64,000 nucleotides of DNA from an uncultured Prevotellaceae bacterium. GTDB lineage: Bacteria > Bacteroidota > Bacteroidia > Bacteroidales > Bacteroidaceae. Location: positions 20,123 to 84,122 of the forward strand of contig ONTS01000005.1 in assembly GCA_900320845.1 (NCBI GenBank), written 5' to 3'. Both the position numbers and the translations under genes were made by a program. This document shows, in pieces, positions 1-9,352 of the stretch (positions are counted from its first letter, which is position 1; every line of letters begins with the position of its first letter). The notes beneath the pieces were generated by a model, which saw only the letters and a list, made by a program, of their open reading frames with translations, searched no databases and was not told where the DNA came from.

Positions 1-561
1 CGCTACAATCTGCACATCAGGAAGCTGAGTAAGCGTGAGGTGATGAAGGAGGGCATGGGCCAAAAGATATTTACGGTGATAAACGATAGTTTCCAAGACA
101 TATATGGTTATTCGAACCTTTCGCCGAAGCAGATAGACCAGTATGTGGATGCTTATCTGCCTTATGCCGACCTGAATCTGATACCTGTGATAGAAGACTG
201 GAGCACTGAGGAGCATAAGATAGTGGGTGTGGGCATCAGTATTCCCTCGCTGTCGGTAGCTATGCAGAAGTGCTGTCGCGGTCGGCTGTTGCCATTCGGC
301 TGGTGGCATGTGTTGCGTGCGTTGAAGCGCCGCAAGGCCCGCATCGTTGATCTGGAGATGATTGGCGTGTTGCCCGAATACCGTAACAAGGGAGTGAATG
401 CTCTGCTCTTTTACGACCTGATACCGTGGTACCAGAAATATGGCATAGAGTGGGGTGAGAGTCAGGTGGAGATGGAGACGAACATGTGCGTGCAGAGCCA
501 GTGGAGCTATTTTGACACCAAGATGCATAAAAGACGCAGGTGCTACAAGAAAATGCTGTAG
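1..561 (+). CDS. GNAT-like acetyltransferase, C-terminal part
   Basis: The reading frame is open from base 1, so the start lies outside the window; 186 residues are visible before the TAG. The part LEMIGVLPEYRNKGVNALLF has the form of GNAT motif A, where a hydrophobic strand is followed by a Q/RxxGxG/A-type acetyl-CoA loop, here RNKGVN. This suggests an N-acyltransferase or acetyltransferase of the larger two-domain type common in Bacteroidota, but the substrate cannot be read from sequence. The last 20 residues are rich in K and R. It ends 36 bases before parE on the same strand, with no terminator between. Confidence is good that this is a real gene end and moderate for the GNAT assignment. 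Confidence 0.6.
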   Translation, partial: RYNLHIRKLSKREVMKEGMGQKIFTVINDSFQDIYGYSNLSPKQIDQYVDAYLPYADLNLIPVIEDWSTEEHKIVGVGISIPSLSVAMQKCCRGRLLPFGWWHVLRALKRRKARIVDLEMIGVLPEYRNKGVNALLFYDLIPWYQKYGIEWGESQVEMETNMCVQSQWSYFDTKMHKRRRCYKKML

Positions 562-597
562 CAGGGACGACGAAAATGATTTATTAAGAAATAGATA

Positions 598-2610
598 ATG
601 ACATACCCAACAAGCATGCTTGACAACATAGAAGAACATATCAATATAGAAGGTCAAAGCGCGATGGTGGACTACACCGACGAAAACATCCGTCACCTTA
701 GCGACATGGAACACATCCGTACTCGCCCTGGCATGTACATCGGCAGGCTGGGTGACGGCTCGTTGGCCGAAGACGGTATCTACGTCTTGCTGAAGGAGGT
801 TGTGGACAACTCGATAGACGAGTTTAAGATGAGTGCTGGTAAGCGCATCGAGATAGACGTGGATGAAGAGCGTCGTTGTGTGACAGTGCGCGACTATGGT
901 CGTGGCATACCTCAGGGTAAGCTCATCGAGGCGGTGAGCATGCTCAACACCGGTGGTAAGTATGACAGCAAAGCTTTCAAGAAGAGCGTAGGTCTGAACG
1001 GTGTGGGTCTGAAGGCTGTCAACGCTCTGAGTACTCACTTTGAAGTGCGTAGCTACCGCGACGGTAAAGTGCGCAGCGCCATCTTCCGCCAAGGAGAGAT
1101 GGAGAGCGATAAGAAACAGAAGACGACAGACGAGACGGGCACATATATAAGCTTTGAGCCCGACGAGACCCTGTTCAAGAACTACCGCTACCGTGACGAG
1201 ATAGTGGAGAACATGCTCAGAAACTACACCTATCTGAACACAGGTCTTACTATCATGTACAACGGCAGGCGCATACAGAGCCGCAACGGGCTAGAAGACC
1301 TGTTGGTAGATACGATGACGACGGACGGCATATATCCTATCATCCACCTGAAGGGGGAAGATATAGAGATAGCTTTCACCCATACCGATCAGTACGGTGA
1401 GGAGTATCACAGCTTTGTCAACGGTCAGCACACCACGCAAGGCGGTACACACCAGAGCGCCTTCAAGGAGCATGTGGCGAAGACCATAAAAGAGTTTTCG
1501 GGTAAGAACTTCGAATATACCGACATCCGCAACGGTCTGGTGGGTGCTATAGCCCTGAACGTGGAGGAGCCGATGTTTGAAAGTCAGACCAAGATAAAGC
1601 TCGGCAGCAACAACATGTGGCCCGCCAACGCACAAGACGGTACACCTGCCGGTCCTACGGTAAACCGCTATGTGGGCGACTTTATCAAGAAAGAGCTGGA
1701 CAACTACCTGCATAAGCACTCGGACATAGCCGAACAGATGCTGCACAAGATAGCCGAGAGTGAGAAAGAGCGCAAGGCTATGGCAGGCATCGCCAAGCAG
1801 GCGCGCGGCAAATCGAAGAAAGCCAGCCTGAACAACCCCAAGCTGCGCGACTGCCGCATACACTACTCCGACACGAAGAACGACCGCAAGGAGGAGAGTT
1901 GCATCTTCATCACCGAGGGCGACTCCGCCAGCGGAAGCATTACCAAGAGCCGTGACGTGAACACGCAGGCCGTGTTCTCCCTGCGTGGTAAACCGCTGAA
2001 CACTTATGGTAAGACAAAGAAGGTGGTGTATGAGAATGATGAGTTCTATCTTTTGCAGGCTGCGCTCGACATAGAGGACAGTCTCGACACATTGCGCTAC
2101 AATAAAGTCATCGTCGCTACCGATGCCGACATCGACGGCATGCACATACGCCTGCTGCTCATCACCTTCTTCCTGCAGTTCTTCCCCGAGCTCATCAAGA
2201 AGGGCCATGTGTACGTGCTGCAGACGCCTCTGTTCCGTGTTCGCAACCGCCGCACAAAGGTGAAAGACAAGGCCGTGGTGGCAGAAGACGACGCCAAACG
2301 CTCGCCCAAGGAGAAGAAGAGCGATTTCATCGTACGCTACTGCTACAGCGAAGAAGAACGCTTGAAGGCAATAGCCGACCTGGGGCCCGAGCCAGAAATA
2401 ACACGATTTAAGGGACTGGGAGAAATAAGTCCCGATGAGTTTGGCCACTTCATCGGTCCCGACATACGCCTGGAGCAGGTGACCTTGCACAAGACCGACC
2501 AAGTGCAGAAGCTGCTGGAATATTACATGGGGAGCAATACCATGGAACGACAGAACTTCATCATCGAAAACCTCGTCGTGGAAGAAGACCTGGTGGAAGA
2601 AGACCAATAG
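598..2610 (+). CDS. parE: DNA topoisomerase IV subunit B (ParE/GyrB family)
   Basis: ATPase subunit of a type IIA topoisomerase that decatenates or relaxes DNA together with a ParC/GyrA-type subunit, which is not in this window. The 670 residues have the expected order. The GHKL ATPase comes first, with E67 and N71 in [10 protein letters not shown] and the DYGRGIP motif at 99-105, followed by the transducer region. The Toprim domain has E440 in EGDSASG and the metal-binding D509-A-D-I-D513. The C-terminal ITRFKGLGE segment is typical. The N-terminal phrase [14 protein letters not shown] is, as I recall it, characteristic of Bacteroidota ParE rather than GyrB; that choice is inference. The ATG at 598 gives about 30 residues before the conserved core; an ATG at 616 is an alternative. 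Confidence 0.92.
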   Translation: MTYPTSMLDNIEEHINIEGQSAMVDYTDENIRHLSDMEHIRTRPGMYIGRLGDGSLAEDGIYVLLKEVVDNSIDEFKMSAGKRIEIDVDEERRCVTVRDYGRGIPQGKLIEAVSMLNTGGKYDSKAFKKSVGLNGVGLKAVNALSTHFEVRSYRDGKVRSAIFRQGEMESDKKQKTTDETGTYISFEPDETLFKNYRYRDEIVENMLRNYTYLNTGLTIMYNGRRIQSRNGLEDLLVDTMTTDGIYPIIHLKGEDIEIAFTHTDQYGEEYHSFVNGQHTTQGGTHQSAFKEHVAKTIKEFSGKNFEYTDIRNGLVGAIALNVEEPMFESQTKIKLGSNNMWPANAQDGTPAGPTVNRYVGDFIKKELDNYLHKHSDIAEQMLHKIAESEKERKAMAGIAKQARGKSKKASLNNPKLRDCRIHYSDTKNDRKEESCIFITEGDSASGSITKSRDVNTQAVFSLRGKPLNTYGKTKKVVYENDEFYLLQAALDIEDSLDTLRYNKVIVATDADIDGMHIRLLLITFFLQFFPELIKKGHVYVLQTPLFRVRNRRTKVKDKAVVAEDDAKRSPKEKKSDFIVRYCYSEEERLKAIADLGPEPEITRFKGLGEISPDEFGHFIGPDIRLEQVTLHKTDQVQKLLEYYMGSNTMERQNFIIENLVVEEDLVEEDQ

Positions 2611-2676
2611 TCACACCCCCACTTTAACTCTCACCGACACTTTCCTCTATCGTCTATCCTCGCCCGATATTCACCC

Positions 2677-4257
2677 ATGAAACGATATACACTCTTTCTA
2701 TTTCTTCTTCTGTCAGCCTTTGCCTGTCGGCTCTCAGCCCAAAAACTGCAGAGCCTTACGACGGCAACAGACAAGCTGACCAACACCCTCCTGCTCATCG
2801 AGCGGCTCTATGTAGACACCGTCAACGTGGAAAAGTTGGCGGAAACGGGCATCATTGCCATACTGAAGGAGCTTGACCCGCATTCCTCCTACGCCACCGC
2901 CAAGGAAGCCAAGGCTGTGACGGAAAACTTTGCAGGGAGCTTTGAGGGCGTGGGCATACAGTTTAACATGGTGGAAGATACGCTGCTAGTGGTACAGACC
3001 ATCGTGAAAGGTCCATCCGAGAAGGCTGGCATCGTGGCTGGCGACCGCATCGTGAGCGTCGACGGAGAGACGATAGCAGGCGTAAAGATATCACGCGAGG
3101 ACATCATGAGCAAGCTGAGAGGCAAGAAGGGCACCGTGGTGAAGCTCGGAGTGGTGCGACGCAGTGTTAAAGACACACTCTTCTTCAACGTCGTGCGCGA
3201 CAAGATACCACTGCACACCATCTATGCCAAGCACATGATGACTCCCACCATAGGCTACATACGCATAGAGAGTTTCGGCGAAAACACATACAATGAATTT
3301 ATGGATGCCGTGCAGCAGTTGGAGCAACAGGGCATGCAGCGTCTCATCCTCGACCTTCAGGACAATGGTGGCGGCGTGTTGCAGGCGGCAGCGCAGATAG
3401 CAAACGAGTTCCTGGTGCAGGGCGACCTCATCGTCTACACCGAGGGACGAAGTATGAAACGCCAGACATATACCGCTACACGCTCGGGACGTCTACGAGA
3501 TATGCCGGTGACGGTACTCATCAATGAGTTCTCGGCTTCAGCCTCAGAGATTGTGGCAGGAGCCCTGCAAGACCAAGACCGGGGCACCATCGTCGGACGA
3601 CGCTCATTCGGAAAAGGACTCGTACAGCGCATCATAAGCTTCAAAGACGGCTCACACATACGTCTCACCATGGCACACTACTACACACCTTCGGGCCGCT
3701 GCATACAGAAACCCTATACCAAAGGAGACATCAAGAGCTATGCTCTGGAGCTGGACGAACGCTATAAGCACGGCGAACTGACCAATGCCGACAGCATACA
3801 CTTTGCCGACTCGTTGCGCTATTACACCCTGCGCCAACACCGACCTGTCTACGGAGGAGGCGGCATCATGCCCGATGTCTTCGTACCGCTAGACACCATG
3901 AGGTACACATCCTTCCATCGTAAGCTGGCAGCCAAGAATATCGTGCTGGAGAATGTGCTGAAATATATCGACAGAAATCGTACAAAACTGAAAAAACAGT
4001 ACCCCGTCTTCGACACCTTCCGCTCCTCCTTTACCGTGCCGCAGACACTCACCGACGACATCGTGCGCATAGGTAAGGAGCAGAACATCACTCCCAAAGA
4101 CGATGAAGAACTGCAACGCACTATTCCCGCGCTGCAACGACAGCTCAAGGCACTCATAGCCCGCGACCTGTGGGACATGAACGAATACTACATCATTGAC
4201 AACGAGCGCAATGACATCGTACAAAGAGCACTCAAGGAAATGATGAAACAACCCTAA
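2677..4257 (+). CDS. S41 family C-terminal processing peptidase
   Basis: Periplasmic serine protease of the CtpA/Tsp family, which trims or degrades envelope proteins from their C-termini. The first 21 residues form a signal peptide ending in ALSAQ-like sequence (CRLSAQ). A PDZ domain follows at about residues 88-160 (FEGVGIQF to the AGDRIVSVDG loop), then the S41 catalytic domain. Aligning to E. coli Tsp, the serine is S288 in FSASASEI and the general base is K313 in SFGKG; their 25-residue spacing equals that of Tsp S430 and K455. At 526 residues, length fits the Bacteroidota members. It lies 66 bases after parE and 34 before argS, all on the plus strand. Substrate unknown. Confidence 0.9.
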   Translation: MKRYTLFLFLLLSAFACRLSAQKLQSLTTATDKLTNTLLLIERLYVDTVNVEKLAETGIIAILKELDPHSSYATAKEAKAVTENFAGSFEGVGIQFNMVEDTLLVVQTIVKGPSEKAGIVAGDRIVSVDGETIAGVKISREDIMSKLRGKKGTVVKLGVVRRSVKDTLFFNVVRDKIPLHTIYAKHMMTPTIGYIRIESFGENTYNEFMDAVQQLEQQGMQRLILDLQDNGGGVLQAAAQIANEFLVQGDLIVYTEGRSMKRQTYTATRSGRLRDMPVTVLINEFSASASEIVAGALQDQDRGTIVGRRSFGKGLVQRIISFKDGSHIRLTMAHYYTPSGRCIQKPYTKGDIKSYALELDERYKHGELTNADSIHFADSLRYYTLRQHRPVYGGGGIMPDVFVPLDTMRYTSFHRKLAAKNIVLENVLKYIDRNRTKLKKQYPVFDTFRSSFTVPQTLTDDIVRIGKEQNITPKDDEELQRTIPALQRQLKALIARDLWDMNEYYIIDNERNDIVQRALKEMMKQP

Positions 4258-4291
4258 AAACCAGATATCAATATATCGACAGTCAATACTC

Positions 4292-6118
4292 ATGAACATC
4301 GAACAACAACTTACGCAAGCCATTGGCAATGCCGTCACAGCGCTCTATGGGCAGCAAGTGCCTGAGAAGATGCTGCAAGTACAGAAAACAAAGTCGGAAT
4401 TTGAGGGCAATCTCACCCTCGTAGTGTTCCCCCTGTTACGCCTCTCGCAGCAGAAGCCCGAAGATACAGCCACCGCCATCGGCGAATGGCTCGTGGAACA
4501 CTGTCCGCTGGTATCGGCATTCAATGTCGTGAAAGGATTTCTTAACCTCGTCATAGGCGACGAAGCATGGCTGCAACTGCTACAGAACATAGATAACAAC
4601 CCGCACTTCGGCTACCATAACGAACTGGGACAGGCTCCCGACGACGCTCCGCTTGCCATGGTGGAATATTCATCACCCAACACCAACAAGCCGCTTCACC
4701 TCGGACATGTACGCAACAATCTGCTCGGTTGGAGCCTGGCACAGATACTTTCAGCCTGCGGACAGCGTGTAGTGAAAACCAATATCGTCAACGACCGCGG
4801 CATACATATTTGCAAGTCGATGCTCGCCTGGCAAAAGTGGGGCAACGGAGCTACCCCCGAGACAACAGGAAAGAAGGGCGACCACCTCATCGGTGACTAC
4901 TACGTGGAGTTTGATAAACACTACCGCGAGGAAGTGAAGCTGCTCAAGACACAGCTCATGAAGCAGGGCGTCGACGAGGAAACAGCAGAGAACCGCGCCA
5001 AGAACGAAGCACCACTAATGCAAGAAGCTCACGACATGCTCGTGCGTTGGGAACAGGGCAACCCAGAAGTGCGCGCACTGTGGAAGCAGATGAACGACTG
5101 GGTGTATGCCGGTTTTGACGAAACATACAAGGCTTTGGGTGTGGCATTCGACAAGATATACTACGAGAGTGACACCTATCTCGTAGGCAAACAGAAGGTG
5201 GAAGAAGGTCTTGCCAAGGGCATCTTCTACCGCAAGGACGACGGCAGCGTGTGGGCTGACCTCACAGGCGACGGACTCGACCACAAACTGTTGCTCCGCA
5301 GTGATGGAACAAGCGTCTACATGACACAAGACATCGGCACGGCGCAGATGCGTTATGCCGACTATCCTATCAACCGCATGATATATGTGGTAGGCAATGA
5401 GCAGAACTATCACTTCCAGGTGCTCGCCTTGCTGCTCGATCGTCTGGGTTTCCCGTGGGGAAAGGATATCGTACACTTCTCATACGGCATGGTGGAGCTG
5501 CCCAACGGTAAGATGAAGAGCCGCGAAGGCACCGTCGTAGATGCCGACGATCTCATAGAAGGCATGGTGGCTGAGGCTCTGCAGACAAGCGAAGAACTGG
5601 GCAAGTTCAACGACATGACACCCGAAGAACGTCGCGAGATAGCACGCATCGTAGGACTCGGAGCACTGAAATACTTTATCCTCAAGGTCGATGCACGCAA
5701 GAATATGACCTTCAATCCCGAAGAGAGCATCGACTTCAACGGCAACACTGGTCCATTCATACAGTACACCTATGCCCGCATACGCTCCATCCTACGTAAG
5801 GCTGAGGAAGAAAAGGCAGGCGACACCAACCTCGCAGCTCCAGCTTCGCTCAGCGACAAGGAGATAGCTCTCATACAGAAACTCAACGACTTCCCCGTCG
5901 TAGTTGAACAGGCAGGTAAGGATTTTTCACCATCCGTCATCGCCAACTACTGCTATGAGCTCACCAAGGCATTCAACCAGTTCTATCACGACTACAGCAT
6001 CCTCAATGCAGACACCGCCGAGGAGAAAGCTTTCCGTCTGACACTGGCTGCCAACGTGGCAAAGGTGATACGCCTCGCCATGCAACTCCTCGGTATTGAA
6101 GTACCTGAAAGAATGTAA
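4292..6118 (+). CDS. argS: arginyl-tRNA synthetase
   Basis: Class I aminoacyl-tRNA synthetase that charges tRNA-Arg. The 608 residues show an N-terminal Add1-type domain (about 1-110) and the class I catalytic core with the HIGH motif as HLGH at 136-139 in SSPNTNKPLHLGHVRNNL. The second signature appears as KMKSR at 407-411, a common ArgRS variant of KMSKS. The C-terminal DALR anticodon-binding domain includes the FNQFYHDYSIL stretch. The ATG at 4292 gives a normal N-terminus. It is 34 bases after the S41 protease and 41 before the RNase H gene, so the three are probably cotranscribed. Nothing unusual is visible. Confidence 0.96.
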   Translation: MNIEQQLTQAIGNAVTALYGQQVPEKMLQVQKTKSEFEGNLTLVVFPLLRLSQQKPEDTATAIGEWLVEHCPLVSAFNVVKGFLNLVIGDEAWLQLLQNIDNNPHFGYHNELGQAPDDAPLAMVEYSSPNTNKPLHLGHVRNNLLGWSLAQILSACGQRVVKTNIVNDRGIHICKSMLAWQKWGNGATPETTGKKGDHLIGDYYVEFDKHYREEVKLLKTQLMKQGVDEETAENRAKNEAPLMQEAHDMLVRWEQGNPEVRALWKQMNDWVYAGFDETYKALGVAFDKIYYESDTYLVGKQKVEEGLAKGIFYRKDDGSVWADLTGDGLDHKLLLRSDGTSVYMTQDIGTAQMRYADYPINRMIYVVGNEQNYHFQVLALLLDRLGFPWGKDIVHFSYGMVELPNGKMKSREGTVVDADDLIEGMVAEALQTSEELGKFNDMTPEERREIARIVGLGALKYFILKVDARKNMTFNPEESIDFNGNTGPFIQYTYARIRSILRKAEEEKAGDTNLAAPASLSDKEIALIQKLNDFPVVVEQAGKDFSPSVIANYCYELTKAFNQFYHDYSILNADTAEEKAFRLTLAANVAKVIRLAMQLLGIEVPERM

Positions 6119-6159
6119 CGGATACCCTTTCGAAAGTCCACTCATCAACAAATTCTCTC

Positions 6160-6627
6160 ATGCCTTCTTCTCTTTCCAATCCTCCTGACTGGCGCACAGA
6201 CACTGTCCTTCCCCTGCATGCCGACGTTATAGCCGACGCCTGGGCTGTTGATGCAGCCTGTTCGGGCAATCCCGGACCGATGGAATACCAAGGTGTCGAC
6301 CTGCAGACTGGTGCACAGGTGTTCCATTACGGGCCTGTTCACGGTACGAACAACATCGGAGAGTTTCTCGCCATCGTCCACGCCCTGGCACTCATGGAGC
6401 AGAAAGGCATCCGTAAGACACTCTACACCGACAGCTACACTGCCATGACATGGGTGAGGAAGCGGCAGTGTAAGACAAAGCTGGAGCGCAACGCACAGAC
6501 AGAACGCCTCTATCATCTCATCGCCCGTGCCGAGGCTTGGTTGCGCTCACATACTGTAAAGACGCCCATCATACAGTGGGACACCAAGAAATGGGGAGAG
6601 ATACCGGCCGACTTCGGCAGGAAGTAA
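6160..6627 (+). CDS. ribonuclease H family protein
   Basis: Nuclease for the RNA strand of RNA-DNA hybrids. All four carboxylates of the RNase HI active site can be placed: D31 (VDAACSGNPGP), E68 (GEFLAIVHAL), D91 (LYTDSYTAM) and D151 (EIPADFGRK). The 155-residue length is that of a bare RNase H domain, with no N-terminal caulimovirus-type hybrid-binding domain. The last aspartate lies only five residues from the C-terminus. It follows argS by 41 bases, and a strong hairpin sits about 80 bases after the stop, so it is probably the last gene of the plus-strand unit. I leave the symbol empty because several RNase H paralogues occur in this phylum. Confidence 0.88.
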   Translation: MPSSLSNPPDWRTDTVLPLHADVIADAWAVDAACSGNPGPMEYQGVDLQTGAQVFHYGPVHGTNNIGEFLAIVHALALMEQKGIRKTLYTDSYTAMTWVRKRQCKTKLERNAQTERLYHLIARAEAWLRSHTVKTPIIQWDTKKWGEIPADFGRK

Positions 6628-6706
6628 GGTCAATATTAAGATGTCGGGAGGCTTGTTCTAAATAAAGAACGCACTGACGAAGGGACGTAACAATACCACA
6701 AACAGG

Positions 6707-6738
6707 AGACTTGTTTCGGAAAACGAAGCAAGTCTTTA
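6707..6738 (+). terminator. hairpin terminator after RNase H gene
   Basis: A 12-bp stem (6707-6718 with 6724-6735, one G-T pair) closes a 5-base GAAAA loop and is followed by a short T-rich run. It lies between the end of the plus-strand unit and the minus-strand HhH gene. Confidence 0.65.
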
Positions 6739-6931
6739 TCATTTGCGCCACTTTGTGGTCTATGCGCCATCACTCATATCTGACAACTAAAGATTAATTA
6801 CAAAGGCAACTATATGGTAGTGGGCACTGATAAATAAAAAATACAGCTTAAAGAGATTGTATTTTGGGCATATTGGAATTCATCTATATGTAGCTGCTCA
6901 TTAAGATGTAGGGAAATCTTGGATGATTTGT
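6739..6931. other. convergent intergenic stretch, nothing recognised
   Basis: AT-rich spacer between the terminator and the stop of the minus-strand HhH gene. I see no promoter, repeat or plausible small gene here. Confidence 0.5.
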
Positions 6932-7858
6932 TCAGTATTCTATGTATGGTGTTATGCGGTCGATGATGTCGGGTGTGAAGTCCTTTGACATCTTTAGCTC
7001 GTCGAGGCTTTTGATATGTCCTTTCAGCCTCCGGAAATCTATGATGGCTTTAGCACGATGGAAGTTGATATAAGGATGATGCTGCAGTTGTTTCAGTGTG
7101 GCAGTGTTGATGTTGATTTTTCTCAAGGGTGCATCGTCTACTTGCATAAACGCCAGTGCGTCGGCAGGGAAGCCTTCCAAGTCTTTGAGCTGTTCGCGGC
7201 TGTGGAATCCACCAATGATGTCGCGGTATGCCACTATGCGTCGTGCCCAATATGATCCTATGCCCGGTACACGTTGCAGTAGCGTGGTGTCGGCAGTGTT
7301 GAGGTGCACCGTCTCTCCTGCTGCCAACTTCTTCGGGCGCTGGTTGAGTGTGTCTTTGTCCTCGGTGGTCCTCGCCTTGTTGACGATAGACGAGGCTGGT
7401 TGGTAGTCGGGGGAAATCTGAATGTAGGGTTCCAGTTCGCGATAGGTCTTTGCATCGAGCCCATATAGTCGTGCAAAGTCTTCTTTTCTGCGGTAAACAC
7501 CACCTTTAGCGCGGTATTTGTAGATATTTCGCACTTGCCAAGGACGCAGCCCGAGACGCAGCAGCTGGTTACTGTCGGCGGTGTTGGGGTCGAAGGCAAA
7601 GCGTTCTATACGTCGTCCGTTGGCATAGTAGGCCACAGGACGTGGTGCACCGGGCGTCGTGTTATAGCCATGGCGGTAGTAGGTGTAGCCCTTGTTGTAA
7701 TTGTTGGGCGTAAGGATGGAGTCGGCAGCCGTTGCGTCAGGGGTCATGCTCTGCTTGCCGAGGGTGAAGAACAGTGCTGCTGCTACACCAAGCACCAACA
7801 GCAGCAGGATGAGTACACGGCGGTCGGAGCGTTGGAAGTAGAAAAACTCACGTAACAT
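6932..7858 (-). CDS. helix-hairpin-helix (ComEA-like) membrane-anchored protein
   Basis: A 308-residue protein with one N-terminal membrane segment (about residues 13-33, VLILLLLVLGVAAALFF) and a soluble part outside. That part contains three helix-hairpin-helix units, each opened by an N-T-A signature: FDPNTADSNQLLRLGL, VHLNTADTTLLQRVPGIG and ININTATLKQLQHHPYI. Such domains bind DNA without sequence preference, and ComEA uses them in DNA uptake. The Bacteroidota versions have no proven role, so DNA binding is inferred from the family. The middle unit keeps the best VPGIG hairpin; the other two are weaker. It lies 76 bases downstream of the symporter gene on the same strand. Confidence 0.8.
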   Translation of the reverse strand: MLREFFYFQRSDRRVLILLLLVLGVAAALFFTLGKQSMTPDATAADSILTPNNYNKGYTYYRHGYNTTPGAPRPVAYYANGRRIERFAFDPNTADSNQLLRLGLRPWQVRNIYKYRAKGGVYRRKEDFARLYGLDAKTYRELEPYIQISPDYQPASSIVNKARTTEDKDTLNQRPKKLAAGETVHLNTADTTLLQRVPGIGSYWARRIVAYRDIIGGFHSREQLKDLEGFPADALAFMQVDDAPLRKININTATLKQLQHHPYINFHRAKAIIDFRRLKGHIKSLDELKMSKDFTPDIIDRITPYIEY

Positions 7859-7934
7859 GTATCAGATTTTAGCTTGAGTGTCGGTATAGTGTTTCTCTGC
7901 TATGGTTCCGCCAGCTATTATGTACGTTGTCTTT

Positions 7935-9296
7935 TTAGAATACGCCCAGCTGGTGGAGGAATATGCCCAGTATGCAAATGGGACAGATGAAGCGTATGAG
8001 GAAGAGGTATGCACCGAACAGTGTGCTGCGCAACGTGCCGTTGTTGGTAAACTCATCGCGCACAATCTGTTTGGGTACGTACCATCCGAGGAACAGGCAT
8101 GTGAGCAGTCCGCCGAGGGGGAGGAGTATCTGTCCTGTGAGGAAGTCGAAGAGCGAGAACAATGGCATGCCGAAGAGCGTCAGTCCCTTGACAGCACCGA
8201 GCGAGAGCGAGCACATGGCGCCCATACCGCAGCACGACAGGGTGACGATTGTCGCTGCACTGCTGCGTTTCAACTTAAATTCCTCGTGTATCCATGCCGT
8301 AGCCACTTCATGGAGTGATATGAGTGAGGTTAGGGCAGCCACCGACAGCAGCCCGTAGAACATGATCGAGACGACATATCCCACTGCTGCTACATTGCCG
8401 AAAGCCTGCTGGAAAACGTTGGGCAGGGTGATGAAAATGAGTGACGGTCCGCTGTCGGGATGCACGCCCACCGAGAATGCGGCAGGAAATATCATCAGTC
8501 CGGCAAGGATGGCTATGAGTGAGTCGACCAACGATATCTGTACGGCAGACTTTGTCAGGTGAGTATCGCGCGAATAGTAGGATGCATAGGTGACAATACA
8601 TCCCATACCAACGCTGAGCGAGTAGAAAGACTGTCCCAATGCTCCCAACACTGCGTCGCCGTCGAGCTTGGAGAAGTCGGGATTGAGCATGAAGCTGATA
8701 CCTTTAGATGCCCCAGGGAGCATGCAGGAGGCAACAACGATGATGAGTAGCAGGATGAAGAGGATTGGCATGAGTATCTTGGAGGCCTTCTCAATGCCTT
8801 TCTCCACGCCGCGTATGATGATGAAGTGGCATGCCAGAACGATGACTATTGTCCACACGATGGGTTTCCATGTGTCGGTGGAGAAGTCGGTAAAGTACTG
8901 GCTTATGGCGTTGTTGTCGCCAGTGAGCTGTCCGGTAGCGCTGCCGACGATGTACTGCAGGCACCATCCTGACACTACGGCGTAGTAGCCCATAATGAGA
9001 AAGCCTGTGATGACGCCCATCAGTCCTATGTATTTCCACGGAGTGCCGTTTGCCAGTTTGGCGTAAGAGCGTGAGGAGTTGGCTGCTCCGTGTCTGCCGA
9101 TGATAAATTCGTTGAGCATGCAGGGTATGCCCAGTAGCATTACACATATGAAATAGATTACGATGAAGGCGGCTCCACCCTGTTCGCCTGCCATGTATGG
9201 GAAGCGCCAGATGTTGCCTAAGCCTACAGCGGAGCCTGCTGTGGCGAGGATGATGCCCAACTTGCTGCCGAAGTTTGCCCGTTGATGATGAGACAT
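7935..9296 (-). CDS. sodium-dependent transporter of the neurotransmitter symporter (SNF/NSS) family
   Basis: Inner-membrane symporter that moves amino acids or similar substrates with Na+. The family signature is clear in the first helix: GSAVGLGNIWRFPYMAGEQGG, an unwound TM1 with the sodium-site residues. About 11-12 hydrophobic segments follow over 453 residues. The frame runs open further upstream to 9434, but that would overlap mutL by 82 bases and add a basic non-hydrophobic stretch. I therefore start at the ATG at 9296 (MSHHQRANFGSKLG), 56 bases after the mutL stop. The substrate cannot be read from sequence. Confidence 0.88.
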   Translation of the reverse strand: MSHHQRANFGSKLGIILATAGSAVGLGNIWRFPYMAGEQGGAAFIVIYFICVMLLGIPCMLNEFIIGRHGAANSSRSYAKLANGTPWKYIGLMGVITGFLIMGYYAVVSGWCLQYIVGSATGQLTGDNNAISQYFTDFSTDTWKPIVWTIVIVLACHFIIIRGVEKGIEKASKILMPILFILLLIIVVASCMLPGASKGISFMLNPDFSKLDGDAVLGALGQSFYSLSVGMGCIVTYASYYSRDTHLTKSAVQISLVDSLIAILAGLMIFPAAFSVGVHPDSGPSLIFITLPNVFQQAFGNVAAVGYVVSIMFYGLLSVAALTSLISLHEVATAWIHEEFKLKRSSAATIVTLSCCGMGAMCSLSLGAVKGLTLFGMPLFSLFDFLTGQILLPLGGLLTCLFLGWYVPKQIVRDEFTNNGTLRSTLFGAYLFLIRFICPICILGIFLHQLGVF

Positions 9297-9352
9297 AATG
9301 GAGACTTTAGGGTGCGTATGTCGGTTGCCGAAATGCGTTTTCAGCTTTGTTA

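Noticed and set aside
1291-2607. 438-codon open frame antisense to parE
   Set aside because: It lies wholly opposite the intact parE and has a biased, histidine- and valine-rich composition expected from the reverse of a conserved gene. No promoter or family match.
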